A stretch of DNA of 64,000 nucleotides from Caballeronia sordidicola (GTDB taxonomy: Bacteria; Pseudomonadota; Gammaproteobacteria; Burkholderiales; Burkholderiaceae). Position 1 is the stretch's first letter; each line of letters starts with the position of its first letter. Shown piece by piece: positions 10,165-19,010 of this stretch. The notes beneath the pieces are model-generated. The model was given only the letters and a program-made list of their open reading frames with translations, was not told the DNA's origin and did no database searches. Where the stretch lies: the NCBI RefSeq assembly GCF_002220365.1, contig NZ_MTHB01000063.1, positions 62,001 through 126,000 of the forward strand, read 5' to 3'. The position numbers and the translations under genes were made by a program.

Positions 10165-10770
10165 GGGTTTGGTCAGTCCATGGACCCTGTGACGGGTTGC
10201 GCCGATAGTGCGTCCGGAACAACACAAATGGGTGTCGGCATTGCTGCAGCGTTCAATGCCGGTGAGGCGGGGCGTTATTTCCGATTCCCGCTGAATCCGG
10301 GCCATCGTTCGAGTTGTTTGCAGACCCTCTTTACAGGCTGGAGCCTATGTGCGCGTCAGGCACGCTTTCATTTCGTTTACGATGGTTTTTGGTAATACTG
10401 CTTTTAGAACTCCGTCCGGCGCTGACCCGGGTTGACCGGGTAGCCGCTGGTTATCCAGTCTCCCCGCGTGAGGCTGATTCCCATAATGGCGGCTAAGCCA
10501 GATAATACCAATGACAACCGGAATAGATATTACTGAAGGCGACTCATTTAAGGAAGCGTGGCGGCGCGGCGAAGTATCGAGGTATACACGGATAGGCTGA
10601 AACGCTTATCGGGAGGGGCTTCGGCGGGGGCAATGATCGTTTCGCCAATGTGAATTTAAGCGAACGAAATCCGGTAATTTGTATCCCGGTGCCGGGCGGC
10701 ATCGGGATTAAGAACAAGACTAAAATTCGTTGCAACGATTTATGCGTCTTAAGCGTTTAAAGCAGGGGTT
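10165..10770. other. 606-bp region without a convincing gene
   Basis: This stretch separates two minus-strand genes and must hold the promoter of the GGDEF-EAL gene. Short open frames on both strands lack ribosome sites and recognisable protein character. The part from about 10330 to 10740 is visibly more AT-rich than the surrounding genes. I see no RNA gene, repeat or clear terminator. Confidence 0.5.
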
Positions 10771-11235
10771 TCAGCTCACTTCGGCAATCAATTCGATTTC
10801 GACGCATGCGCCCAGTGGAATCTGCGCCACGCCAAATGCCGAGCGTGCATGTTTGCCGCGCTCTCCGAAAATATCGGCGATCAACTCGGACGCGCCGTTG
10901 GTCACCAGATGCTGCTCGGTGAACTCGAACGTGGAGTTGACCAGGCTCATCACCTTCACGATCCGCGTTACCCGGTTCAGGTCGCCGACGTGCGCGTGCA
11001 GCGTCGCGATCAGGTCGATGGCAATCGAGCGGGCGGCGGCGCGGCCTTCCTCGGTCGTGAGCGTAGCGCCCAGTTTGCCCACCCACACCTGGCCGTCCTT
11101 CTTCGCGATGTGGCCGGACAGATAAACCGTGTTGCCGCTTTGCGCGCTCATCACGTAGGCGGCGGCGGGTGCGCCGGCCGTCGGCAATTCGATGCCGAGT
11201 TCCTTCAGTTTGTCGTAGACGTTAAGTTGGGCCAT
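10771..11235 (-). CDS. RidA family protein (YjgF/YER057c/UK114)
   Basis: A 154-residue trimeric RidA-fold protein. Family members hydrolyse reactive enamine/imine intermediates made by PLP enzymes, and the next gene upstream in the same direction is a PLP aminotransferase. The sequence has the longer N-terminus (LKELGIELPTAGAPAAAYV) of a RidA-like subgroup and the C-terminal motif ARSAFGVAQIPLGACVEIE. The Arg there aligns with the catalytic Arg of RidA, though the surrounding residues differ from classical RidA, so imine deaminase activity is plausible but unproven. The start is ATG at 11235 with AGGGAA upstream; the frame extends to 11280 without a ribosome site. Confidence 0.85.
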   Translation of the reverse strand: MAQLNVYDKLKELGIELPTAGAPAAAYVMSAQSGNTVYLSGHIAKKDGQVWVGKLGATLTTEEGRAAARSIAIDLIATLHAHVGDLNRVTRIVKVMSLVNSTFEFTEQHLVTNGASELIADIFGERGKHARSAFGVAQIPLGACVEIELIAEVS

Positions 11236-11320
11236 GGGGTATTCCCTAAAGATGGAGAGGATGACGCGAGAGCGCACCAAGGCGGTCGTCCCGCCGTGGC
11301 ACGCTTGCCATGCAACGAGA

Positions 11321-12529
11321 TCAGAGCAGCGCGCGGATCAGCGCGCCGAGCTTCGCAACACCTTCGTCGATTTTCGCCGGCGGCACGGTCACGAACGACA
11401 AGCGCAGGGTGTTGTGTTCCGCTTCATTCGCGAAGAACGGGCCGCCGGGCACGAACGCGACGTGCTGCTCGATTGCCTGCTCGAGCAGCTTCATTGTATC
11501 GATGTGCTTATCGCCGTGTTTCGGCAGCTTCACCCACACGAACATGCCGCCTTCCGGACGGTTCCATTCCACGCCCGCCGGCATGTGCTGTTCGAGCGAC
11601 GCCAGCATGGCCGCGCACTGATCACGATACAGCGCGCGGATTTTCGGGATATGCGTTTCGAGAAAGCCGTCCTTCACGACCTCGTGCACGATGCGTTGCG
11701 TGAGGCTTGGCGTATGCAAGTCGGTTGCCTGCTTTGCCTGCACCAGCTTGAAGTGCAACTCTTCGGGCGCAATGATGTAACCCACGCGCATGCCGGGCGA
11801 CAGGACCTTCGAGAACGAACCCAGATGAACGATGTGATCGGGCGCCATCGACAGCATGGTCGGTAGCGGTGCGCCCGCGTAGTCGAGCGCACCGTACGGA
11901 TCGTCCTCGATCACCGGGAAGCCGGCGCGTTGCGCAAACGCGGCCAGCGCGGTGCGGCGCTCCAATGGCAGGCGACGGCCCGTCGGATTCTGGAAATTCG
12001 GCTGCGCGTACAAGAGGCGCGCACCGGCCGTCAGCGTGGCGTCGAGCGAGGACGGGATCAAGCCGTGTTCGTCGGTTGGGACTTGCACGTAGTTCGGCTC
12101 GTACATGGAGAACGACTGCAGCGCGCCGAGATACGTGGGCGTTTCGACCAGTACGCGGCTGGCGGGATCGATCAGCACCTTGCCGAGCAGGTCGAGTGCT
12201 TGTTGCGAGCCCGTTGTGATCAGCACTTGCGACGGCCGGATCGACGCGCCGCTGACCGAGTAGCGGTGTGCGACCCATTCGCGCAGCGGCAAGTAACCTT
12301 CCGTGGCGCTGTATTGCAGCGCGGCGGCGGGGCTGTCGCGCAGGATGCGGTCGCACGCCACGCGCATTTCCTCGACCGGAAACGTAGCCGGCGACGGCAA
12401 TCCGCCCGCGAACGAGATAACCTCGGGCCGCTCGGTGACCTTCAGGATTTCGCGAATGGCCGAACTGGTGAGTTTTCTCGCACGTTCGGAAAGCTGCCAC
12501 GGCTTGGCTTGAAGGTCGGCTTGATTCAT
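11321..12529 (-). CDS. PLP-dependent aminotransferase, class I/II (LysN / 2-aminoadipate aminotransferase type)
   Basis: A 402-residue fold-type I aminotransferase. Visible features are the N-terminal EVISFAGGLPSPATFP typical of the LysN/Aro8 subgroup, the substrate/PLP segment NFQNPTGRR, PLP-ring Asp210 in VIEDDPYG, and the Schiff-base lysine Lys241 in GSFSKVLSPGMRVGY. There is no DNA-binding domain, unlike the MocR protein encoded nearby at 13956, to which its catalytic domain is distantly related. The 2-aminoadipate or aromatic/branched-chain specificity is inferred from subgroup resemblance only. Its direction and the 85-base spacing to the RidA gene suggest cotranscription, with RidA clearing imine by-products. 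Confidence 0.85.
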   Translation of the reverse strand: MNQADLQAKPWQLSERARKLTSSAIREILKVTERPEVISFAGGLPSPATFPVEEMRVACDRILRDSPAAALQYSATEGYLPLREWVAHRYSVSGASIRPSQVLITTGSQQALDLLGKVLIDPASRVLVETPTYLGALQSFSMYEPNYVQVPTDEHGLIPSSLDATLTAGARLLYAQPNFQNPTGRRLPLERRTALAAFAQRAGFPVIEDDPYGALDYAGAPLPTMLSMAPDHIVHLGSFSKVLSPGMRVGYIIAPEELHFKLVQAKQATDLHTPSLTQRIVHEVVKDGFLETHIPKIRALYRDQCAAMLASLEQHMPAGVEWNRPEGGMFVWVKLPKHGDKHIDTMKLLEQAIEQHVAFVPGGPFFANEAEHNTLRLSFVTVPPAKIDEGVAKLGALIRALL

Positions 12530-12744
12530 GGGGTCCTCGGTTGGTCTCGGTAAGCAGTTCTAGTGCGTATGCGGGTTGAAAAAATATTGCACGGTGCTTC
12601 GAATAGGGTCCTGTGCACTGCAATCCAGCGCAATGAGGGAGCGGCGGGGGACGCTTATTATGGCTTGCCTGGTGCTGCGATGGTCGGGATCGATGGTCAA
12701 AACCCAGTACCGGCAAGAAGCACGAATGCCTGCCATCGGATGTT

Positions 12745-13611
12745 CTAGTGCTCGTCTTCCTGCACTGTTTCGTCTTGCGTCGGCTCGGCCGCGTCCTCAG
12801 GCGTGTCCGCGTCATTAGCTGCGATTGCGTCCCCGGTCTTCTTGCTCTTCACGCGCTTGCGGGCCGGCTTGGCTGGCGCGACGCCGGCCTGCTTTGCCGC
12901 ATCGATCGATTCCGCCGATTCCCCCAGCGTCACGACCGAACCGTCCGCCAGCTCAAATTCCGCGACGAGTACCGGCGTGGCCGCCGTCACCTCGACCTGC
13001 ATCAGATGCGACACCCCGAGCCACGCCAGTTGCTCGGAGATCAGGTGCGCTCGCGGATGAAACCCCGTCAGCGATTTCAGCGCGATACCCGTTTCCGGCA
13101 ACGATTCGCTCGGATGCTGCGGTGTGTCCCACTGGATCAGCGACGGCAGGACCCCGTCGCCGGCATCCTGCCACGCTGGGAAAGCGCCATCGGCGGGAAT
13201 GGTGAGATCCCACGCGTTCCCGCCGCGCGTCATGGGTACCACAGCCGGGATGCGCTCCGGATATTGCGTCTGCCAGCGCGACAGCAGCTTCGGCCGGTTC
13301 ACCCGCACGACCCAGTGCACGAGCTGCGGACCGGCTTCGAGACGCAAGCGCAGCGCCGGGTTGTCGAGTGCAAAGAGTCGAGGACGCGGTGTTTCCCTGG
13401 TTTCAATCGGCTCGGCGTCCGGGTTGATCGCGATCACTTCGAGATACGCGCCGCCCCACAGGTTCAGCAGGCGGTTATGCGTGCGCATCAGCGGATGCGC
13501 ACCGCCTCCCGCCATCTCGACTCCCAGTTTCGCGGCGATAAAGTCCGCACCTTCTTCCAGCGTGCGGGCGGCGATAACGAGATGATCGAGTTGCAGCGGA
13601 TGAGCGGTCAT
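12745..13611 (-). CDS. Glyoxalase-like (VOC superfamily) protein with charged C-terminal tail
   Basis: A 288-residue protein opening with LDHLVIAARTLEEGADFIAAKLGVE, the start pattern of the glyoxalase-like domain in the vicinal-oxygen-chelate superfamily, including the metal-ligand-type His. It also has HPLMRTHNRLLNLWGG, with another possible ligand. The domain covers about residues 1-235. The last 50 residues are a low-complexity tail with a basic stretch (KPARKRVKSKK) followed by an acidic one (EDAAEPTQDETVQEDEH), probably disordered. The start is ATG at 13611; residues upstream in the open frame do not look like protein. The reaction is unknown. Confidence 0.8.
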   Translation of the reverse strand: MTAHPLQLDHLVIAARTLEEGADFIAAKLGVEMAGGGAHPLMRTHNRLLNLWGGAYLEVIAINPDAEPIETRETPRPRLFALDNPALRLRLEAGPQLVHWVVRVNRPKLLSRWQTQYPERIPAVVPMTRGGNAWDLTIPADGAFPAWQDAGDGVLPSLIQWDTPQHPSESLPETGIALKSLTGFHPRAHLISEQLAWLGVSHLMQVEVTAATPVLVAEFELADGSVVTLGESAESIDAAKQAGVAPAKPARKRVKSKKTGDAIAANDADTPEDAAEPTQDETVQEDEH

Positions 13612-13955
13612 AGTGCACAAATAGCGTGAAGGAAAATTGCCCGGACAACGCCGGCTGAGCTCGTCAGCATACCCGTAACGTCCGGCTGTGCCACAGCGCT
13701 TGGCCCGCGTTAGCCATCCTGCCGGGAATCTCGCCAGATAATCGGCGCAAGCCCGAAGCGGCCGAAAACCGCGCCAGATCCCCCAGCGACAGTGAAAACG
13801 TATGAAACAACGCACGAAACGCGCACAAAAAACACCAAGTTTACCTATCGTCCCGGTCTTAAATGTATCGGCAACGACCGTAACAGTAACGGTACACTCT
13901 ATCCGATACTCTGCGATACAGTCATCGAACGCATTCAAACCCGATGGAACCTGAC
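13612..13955. promoter_or_regulatory. Divergent control region between the VOC gene and the MocR-type regulator, with candidate operators
   Basis: The 13862-13920 part holds an interrupted palindrome ACCGT-N7-ACGGT (13877-13893) and three copies of a GATAC/GTATC motif (near 13865, 13905 and 13915; the last two are direct repeats ten bases apart). MocR proteins usually bind paired direct repeats close to their own start, so these are candidate autoregulatory sites. No experimental promoter can be assigned. Confidence 0.45.
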
Positions 13956-15398
13956 ATGTCAGTCCCGCTCGACCAGATTCCCGCGCCGCACGGCGCGCCG
14001 CAACTGACGCTCGTCGACCAGTTGGTCCAGTGGGGCCGGCGCCGTATTGACGAGCGGGTATTCCGTCCGGGCATGCGCATGCCGTCCATTCGCAAACTCG
14101 CTGTGGACAAGGGCGTGTCTCGCTTCACGGTGGTCGAGGCGTACGAACGGCTGGTCGCGCACGGTTATCTCGATTCAAGGAGAGGCTCCGGTTTTTTCGT
14201 GCGCGACCGGACCAGTTCCAACGATTCCCACGTCCACCCGACATTAGCCACTGAGCGCGCACCGGTGCCTAGCACCATTGACGTGGTCTGGCTGCTGCGC
14301 AACATGCTCCATACGTCGAGTCCGGCGAAAGGGCCGGGCATCGGCTATCTGCCTTCCAGCTGGCTGAACGGCGAATTGCTGACCGGTGCGCTGCGCTCCA
14401 TGAGCCGGCAAAGCGGCGCACAAATGCTTGGCTTTGGCACGCCGCAAGGATTCCTGCCGTTGCGCCAGCAAATCCAGACGCGATTGGAGGAGCTTGAGAT
14501 AGGCGCGTCGACGGAGCAAATCGTGATGGTGTCCGGCGTGACGCAGGCCATCGACTTGATCGCGCGAGTCTTCGTGAAACCCGGCGACACGGTCATAGTG
14601 GGGGACCCCGCCTGGTTCCAGATGTTCGGCCGATTCGTGGCGCAGGGCGCGCGGCTTGTCGGCATGCCATACACGCCGGATGGGCCTGATCTCGACGCGC
14701 TCGAAGCCATGGTCCAGACCTGGCGCCCGAAGATGCTCGTGATCAATTCCGTGCTGCAGAATCCCACCGGCACGTCGCTGAGCGCGGCACAGGCGTTTCG
14801 CATCCTGCAACTCGCGCAAACCTACGATTTCATCGTCGTGGAAGACGATATCTACGGCGATCTGTGCCCGACCAATTTCGCGGCGACACGCCTCGCGAGC
14901 CTCGACCAACTGAAGCGGGTGATTTTCCTCAACAGTTATTCGAAGACGCTCGCGCCGAACTTGCGCGTGGGTTATGTCGCAGCTGCACCTGAAGTGGCCA
15001 ACGCTATCGCTGATCAGAAAATGCTGGTCGGCATGACGAGCCCCGAACTCAACGAGCGCGTGCTGTACAAAGTGCTCACCGACGGCCACTACCGGCGTCA
15101 CGTCGAACGGCTGCGCGCAAAACTGGACGGGGTCCGGGAGAAAACCGTCCGGATGTTCGAAAAAGTCGGCTACAAGCCGTATCTGGTGCCATCGGCGGGC
15201 ATGTTTTTATGGGCCGATACCGGCGTGGACTCCGAGGGGCTCGCTGCCGCCGGGCACGAAGCCGGCTTTTTGCTGACGCCCGGGAGTTTGTTTTCCCCGC
15301 ATCAACTGCCCAGCACGTGGATGCGCTTCAACATCGCGAATTGCGGCGATCCTGGCCTGCCCGCCATGCTCTGCGCTTACTCGGATCGCGTCGGGTAG
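13956..15398 (+). CDS. MocR-type transcriptional regulator (GntR DNA-binding domain fused to aminotransferase domain)
   Basis: About 480 residues. The N-terminal 75 residues form a GntR winged helix (VFRPGMRMPSIRKLAVDKG, FTVVEAYERLVAHGYLDSR, GSGFFV). A linker of about 40 residues leads into a fold-type I aminotransferase-like domain with NPTGTSLS, EDDIYGDLCP and the PLP lysine in NSYSKTLAPNLRVGY. MocR regulators use PLP or an amine-PLP adduct as effector (PdxR, GabR, TauR are examples). The regulon cannot be read from sequence, but the nearby RidA-aminotransferase pair and the adjacent divergent VOC gene are candidates. ATG 13956 has GGAA seven bases upstream; ATG 13944, four codons earlier, lacks a ribosome site. 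Confidence 0.87.
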   Translation: MSVPLDQIPAPHGAPQLTLVDQLVQWGRRRIDERVFRPGMRMPSIRKLAVDKGVSRFTVVEAYERLVAHGYLDSRRGSGFFVRDRTSSNDSHVHPTLATERAPVPSTIDVVWLLRNMLHTSSPAKGPGIGYLPSSWLNGELLTGALRSMSRQSGAQMLGFGTPQGFLPLRQQIQTRLEELEIGASTEQIVMVSGVTQAIDLIARVFVKPGDTVIVGDPAWFQMFGRFVAQGARLVGMPYTPDGPDLDALEAMVQTWRPKMLVINSVLQNPTGTSLSAAQAFRILQLAQTYDFIVVEDDIYGDLCPTNFAATRLASLDQLKRVIFLNSYSKTLAPNLRVGYVAAAPEVANAIADQKMLVGMTSPELNERVLYKVLTDGHYRRHVERLRAKLDGVREKTVRMFEKVGYKPYLVPSAGMFLWADTGVDSEGLAAAGHEAGFLLTPGSLFSPHQLPSTWMRFNIANCGDPGLPAMLCAYSDRVG

Positions 15399-15444
15399 CG
15401 TCACCGCCGCACGCTCAAGTGCAATCAGCAGATGCGGTGCACCT

Positions 15445-15472
15445 CTTGAAATTATCGCGGGCGACCTCATGT
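15445..15472 (+). promoter_or_regulatory. Sigma-32 (RpoH) heat-shock promoter of htpG
   Basis: CTTGAAA at 15445-15451, a 13-base spacer, and CCTCATGT at 15465-15472 match the RpoH consensus CTTGAAA-N(11-16)-CCCCATNT with one mismatch. It lies about 90 bases before the htpG ATG. Confidence 0.8.
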
Positions 15473-15560
15473 TTCGCAGAATTCGCGCGATGCATTCCGG
15501 CTGCATCGCTGCAGCCCCAAGAAAATCCGTCAACATTAGACACAACCAGAGGAACCGACC

Positions 15561-17465
15561 ATGGCACAAGAAACCATGAGCTTTCAGGCAGAAGTGAAAC
15601 AACTTCTGCATCTGATGATCCATTCGCTTTACAGCAACAAGGAAATTTTCCTCCGCGAGCTGATTTCGAACGCATCGGACGCGGCGGACAAGCTGCGTTT
15701 TGAAGGTATCGAAAATAGTGCGCTGTACGAAAACGACCCGGATCTGCGCATCCGCATCTCGTACGACAAGGCGGCGCGCACCGTGACTATCGACGACAAC
15801 GGCATTGGCATGAGCCGCGAAGAAGCGATCTCGAACCTAGGTACGATCGCACGCTCGGGCACGAAGGAATTCTTCTCGAAACTCTCCGGCGATCAGCAGA
15901 AAGACGCTGCGTTGATCGGCCAGTTTGGCGTGGGCTTTTACTCGGGTTTCATCGTCGCCGACAAGATCACGGTTGAAACGCGCCGCGCCGGTTTGCCGGC
16001 AAGCGAAGGCGTGCGCTGGGAAAGCGCGGGCGAAGGCGATTTCGTCGTCGAACAGATCGAGCGCGCGCAACGCGGTTCTAGCATCACGTTGCATCTGCGT
16101 CCGGAAGAAGACGAGTTCCTCTCCACGCACAAGCTGAAGTCGATCATCCAGAAGTATTCGGATCACGTCGCATTGCCCATCCTGATGAAGCAGGAAGAGT
16201 GGGATGCAGAGAAGTCCGAGATGGTCACCAAGGACGAAGACGAGACGGTCAATCAGGCGAGTGCGCTCTGGACGCGTCCGAAGAGTGAGATCACAGACGA
16301 GCAATACAAGCAGTTCTACCAGCATCTTTCCCACGATCACGACGATCCTCTCGCGTGGACCCACAACCGCGTGGAAGGCCGTAGCGAATACACGCAGTTG
16401 CTGTACGTGCCGAAGCACGCGCCGTTCGATATGTGGAACCGCGATCATAAGGGCGGGTTGAAGCTGTATGTGAAGCGCGTGTTCATCATGGACGACGCGG
16501 AACAACTCGTGCCGGCCTACTTGCGGTTCGTGAAGGGCGTGGTCGATTCGGCTGATTTGCCGCTGAATGTATCGCGTGAAATCCTGCAGGAAAGCCGCGA
16601 TGTGAAGGCAATCCGCGAAGGCGTGACCAAGCGCGTTTTGTCGATGCTGGAAGAAGTGGCATCGTCGTCGGCAGAAGCCACGGATGACGCCGAGAAAGCC
16701 AAGTACGCCACCTTCTGGAAAGAGTTCGGCCAGGTATTCAAGGAAGGTATTGGCGAGGATTATGGCAATCGCGAGCGTATTGCCAAGCTCGTGCGTTTTG
16801 CTTCCACGAATACTGATTCTTCGGAGCAGACCGTGGCGCTCGCCGACTACGTGTCGCGCATGAAGCCCGAGCAAACGAAGATCTATTACGTTACCGCTGA
16901 CACCTGGCAGGCCGCGAAGAACAGCCCGCACCTTGAAGTGTTCCGCAAGAAGGGCGTGGAAGTACTGTTGCTGACGGATCGTGTCGATGAATGGATGCTG
17001 TCGTTCCTCAACGAATTCGATGGCAAGCCGCTGCAAAGCGTGGCGCGCGGCGACCTGGATCTCGGTGCGCTGAATGACGAGGAAAAGCAGGCGCAGGAGA
17101 AGGTCGGCGAAGAATTGAAGCCGCTGGTGGAAAGCATGAAGGCAGCGCTGGAAGGCAAGGCCAAAGATGTGCGCCTGACGTTCCGCCTGACCGATTCGCC
17201 GACGTGTCTCGTTGCCGATGACGGCGACATGAGCGGTTATTTGCAACGCATGCTGAAGCAAGCAGGTCAGGCAGCGCCGCAGATGCAGCCGATTCTGGAA
17301 GTGAATCCGGAGCATCCGCTGGTGAAGCAGCTTCACGCCGATGACGCGAATTTCGGCGACTGGTGTCATCTGCTCTTCGATCAGGCGATGCTGGCCGAAG
17401 GCGGCACGCTGGAAGATCCGGCAAGCTTTGTGAAGCGGACTAACGCGTTGTTGCTGGCGCGATAA
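15561..17465 (+). CDS. htpG: Chaperone HtpG (bacterial Hsp90)
   Basis: A 634-residue Hsp90 homologue, close to the 624 residues of E. coli HtpG. The N-terminal GHKL ATPase domain shows [21 protein letters not shown] and [13 protein letters not shown]. The middle domain includes [17 protein letters not shown] with the catalytic-loop arginine region, and the C-terminal dimerisation domain ends [13 protein letters not shown] and beyond. It is a cytosolic ATP-dependent folding chaperone induced by heat. The ATG has GAGGAA eight bases upstream. A heat-shock-type promoter precedes it and a strong terminator follows, so it is probably monocistronic. Confidence 0.96.
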   Translation: MAQETMSFQAEVKQLLHLMIHSLYSNKEIFLRELISNASDAADKLRFEGIENSALYENDPDLRIRISYDKAARTVTIDDNGIGMSREEAISNLGTIARSGTKEFFSKLSGDQQKDAALIGQFGVGFYSGFIVADKITVETRRAGLPASEGVRWESAGEGDFVVEQIERAQRGSSITLHLRPEEDEFLSTHKLKSIIQKYSDHVALPILMKQEEWDAEKSEMVTKDEDETVNQASALWTRPKSEITDEQYKQFYQHLSHDHDDPLAWTHNRVEGRSEYTQLLYVPKHAPFDMWNRDHKGGLKLYVKRVFIMDDAEQLVPAYLRFVKGVVDSADLPLNVSREILQESRDVKAIREGVTKRVLSMLEEVASSSAEATDDAEKAKYATFWKEFGQVFKEGIGEDYGNRERIAKLVRFASTNTDSSEQTVALADYVSRMKPEQTKIYYVTADTWQAAKNSPHLEVFRKKGVEVLLLTDRVDEWMLSFLNEFDGKPLQSVARGDLDLGALNDEEKQAQEKVGEELKPLVESMKAALEGKAKDVRLTFRLTDSPTCLVADDGDMSGYLQRMLKQAGQAAPQMQPILEVNPEHPLVKQLHADDANFGDWCHLLFDQAMLAEGGTLEDPASFVKRTNALLLAR

Positions 17466-17485
17466 GTCAGCGTTCGGAAGAAGTG

Positions 17486-17525
17486 AAAAAACGCGCTGCC
17501 AGGAAACTGGCGGCGCGTTTTTTTA
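17486..17525 (+). terminator. Terminator of htpG (probably bidirectional)
   Basis: AAAAAACGCGCTGCCA pairs with TGGCGGCGCGTTTTTT across a GGAAAC loop, with one T-G wobble. The A run and T run on either side allow use by the convergent small gene at 17560-17817 as well. Confidence 0.88.
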
Positions 17526-17559
17526 TTGCAGTTGCGCGTAGGCTACGCGGCGTTGCGAT

Positions 17560-17817
17560 TTACTTGGCTCGCCGTTCCTTGTTGGCCTGCGCGACGACCG
17601 AGGCCGCCAGCGTCTTCGTGTCCTTTGAATATTTGTCGCTGTGAAGAACCTGTGCGGCCTTATGTTCCATCTCGGCGCCCGTTTGATTCTTCGTATGCGT
17701 CTGCGACAACGCCGACGCAGCGAGGCTCTTGACAATCGCCGATGCCTTCGGGTCGTGCAACGTGTGCGACGCCAGCGTGGCGACGACCTTCGACGTTTGT
17801 TTGGTATTGACCGACAT
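17560..17817 (-). CDS. Small conserved-looking hypothetical protein, 85 residues
   Basis: An alpha-helical-looking, Ala/Lys/Ser/Thr-rich protein (MSVNTKQTSKVVATLASHTL..., ending AQANKERRAK). There is no signal peptide, membrane segment or cysteine. Two regions repeat loosely: TLASHTLHDPKASAIVKSLA and KAAQVLHSDKYSKDTKTLAA share an 'h..D..s...K.lAas' pattern, as in an internal duplication. The ATG has AGGAAACG upstream (GAGAGGAAACGC). I do not recognise a characterised family. Coding is supported by the ribosome site, the non-random composition and the shared terminator with htpG. Confidence 0.65.
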   Translation of the reverse strand: MSVNTKQTSKVVATLASHTLHDPKASAIVKSLAASALSQTHTKNQTGAEMEHKAAQVLHSDKYSKDTKTLAASVVAQANKERRAK

Positions 17818-17973
17818 GCGTTTCCTCTCATGCTTGATAGATGGCGCGCAACAGGATTGCCGCGAGCGCCGGGCTGTCGTCTATTGACCGACCGGTTCGT
17901 CAGTCTCCCGTGAGCACCCGCCGACATCTATACGAATCCTCCTATATACGTGTCTGGTTTTATAATCTCGCGC

Positions 17974-18543
17974 ATGTCAAAAGCTCCTCTTGCCGGTACT
18001 CATGCCTGGCGCGACCGTCCGCTTCCCACTTTCACTGCCGATCAGAAGGACTGGCTCACGCGCGGCGGCTCGCTGACCGCACATTTGCGCGAACTGGGCG
18101 ATGTCACCGTCGAAGTCACCCGCGAGACGGTTGGTCAGCCGTGGCGGGATGAAGCTGCGGCGCTGGACATCACGCCGCGCACGCCGGTGTGGATCCGCGA
18201 AGTCGTGTTGAATGTGGACCGCGTGCCATTCGTCGCGGCGCACAGCATCGTGCCGCTCCATGCCAGTTCGGGCGTGTGGCAAGCTATGCGTCGTTTGAGG
18301 ACGCGCCCGCTCGCAGAACTGCTTTATAGCGATAGCAGCGTGTGGCGCTCGCCGCTCACGAACAGAAGGATCGATGCGCGCGATCCGCTCTATAAACTTG
18401 CAGCCAGACAAATCCCGCATGAAAAACCGCACGCGCTCGTTGCACGCCGTTCGGTATTCTTGCGACAAGACGCGCCGTTGATGGTCACCGAATGCTTCCT
18501 GCCGGCGCTCTGGTCGTTCGTCGAGCGTCGTGAAAAATGCTGA
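17974..18543 (+). CDS. ubiC: Chorismate--pyruvate lyase
   Basis: A 189-residue enzyme converting chorismate to 4-hydroxybenzoate and pyruvate, the first committed step of ubiquinone synthesis. Family features are [15 protein letters not shown], the central [20 protein letters not shown] (the active-site arginine is in the WxREV region) and the C-terminal [20 protein letters not shown] with the conserved Glu. The start at ATG 17974 gives the standard length; an in-frame GTG at 17950 is also possible. TATAAT lies only 8 bases before the ATG, so the message may be leaderless. The 3' end overlaps the next gene by seven bases, indicating an operon. Confidence 0.9.
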   Translation: MSKAPLAGTHAWRDRPLPTFTADQKDWLTRGGSLTAHLRELGDVTVEVTRETVGQPWRDEAAALDITPRTPVWIREVVLNVDRVPFVAAHSIVPLHASSGVWQAMRRLRTRPLAELLYSDSSVWRSPLTNRRIDARDPLYKLAARQIPHEKPHALVARRSVFLRQDAPLMVTECFLPALWSFVERREKC

Positions 18544-19010
18544 AAGGCTTTCCGCCCATCGCCGATAACAACACGCACACGCTGATCCTCGGCAGTTTCC
18601 CGGGCGTAGCGTCGCTCGATGCCGCGCAGTATTACGCGCATCCGCGTAACCAGTTCTGGCGGCTGGTGGGTACGGTGATTGAAGAGCCTTTAAACGAGCT
18701 TCCCTACGATGACCGCGTGCTCAGGCTGCTGAAACACGGCATCGGCCTATGGGATGTGCTCGCGGCCTGCGAGCGCGAAGGCAGTCTCGACACCGCGATC
18801 CGCAACGCGAACCCGAACGATTTCGCTTCATTCCGCCTTCATGCGCCGCGACTGAAAAAGCTCTGCTTCAACGGCAAGACGTCGGGCCGCTTCGAACCGG
18901 TGATCCGCGCGGCGGGCTATGAAACCCTCGTCCTGCCTTCGTCGAGTCCGGCGAATGCTATCCTCTCGTTCGATCAAAAATTGCGCATCTGGCGCGACAT
19001 CCTTAAATGA
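18537..19010 (+). CDS. DNA-deoxyinosine glycosylase (family 6 uracil-DNA glycosylase superfamily)
   Basis: A 157-residue base-excision repair enzyme. The N-terminal [20 protein letters not shown] with NQFWRL is the hallmark of hypoxanthine-DNA glycosylases of the UDG superfamily. [18 protein letters not shown] and LPSSSPANA complete the set of conserved motifs, the last corresponding to the DNA-intercalation loop. It would remove hypoxanthine arising from adenine deamination. The start overlaps the end of ubiC by seven bases and the stop overlaps the next ATG by four, so translation of the three genes is probably coupled. Confidence 0.85.
   Translation: MLKGFPPIADNNTHTLILGSFPGVASLDAAQYYAHPRNQFWRLVGTVIEEPLNELPYDDRVLRLLKHGIGLWDVLAACEREGSLDTAIRNANPNDFASFRLHAPRLKKLCFNGKTSGRFEPVIRAAGYETLVLPSSSPANAILSFDQKLRIWRDILK

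Noticed and set aside
15837-17369. 510-codon minus-strand open frame opposite htpG
   Set aside because: HtpG is unmistakable on the other strand; the antisense product shows no domain.
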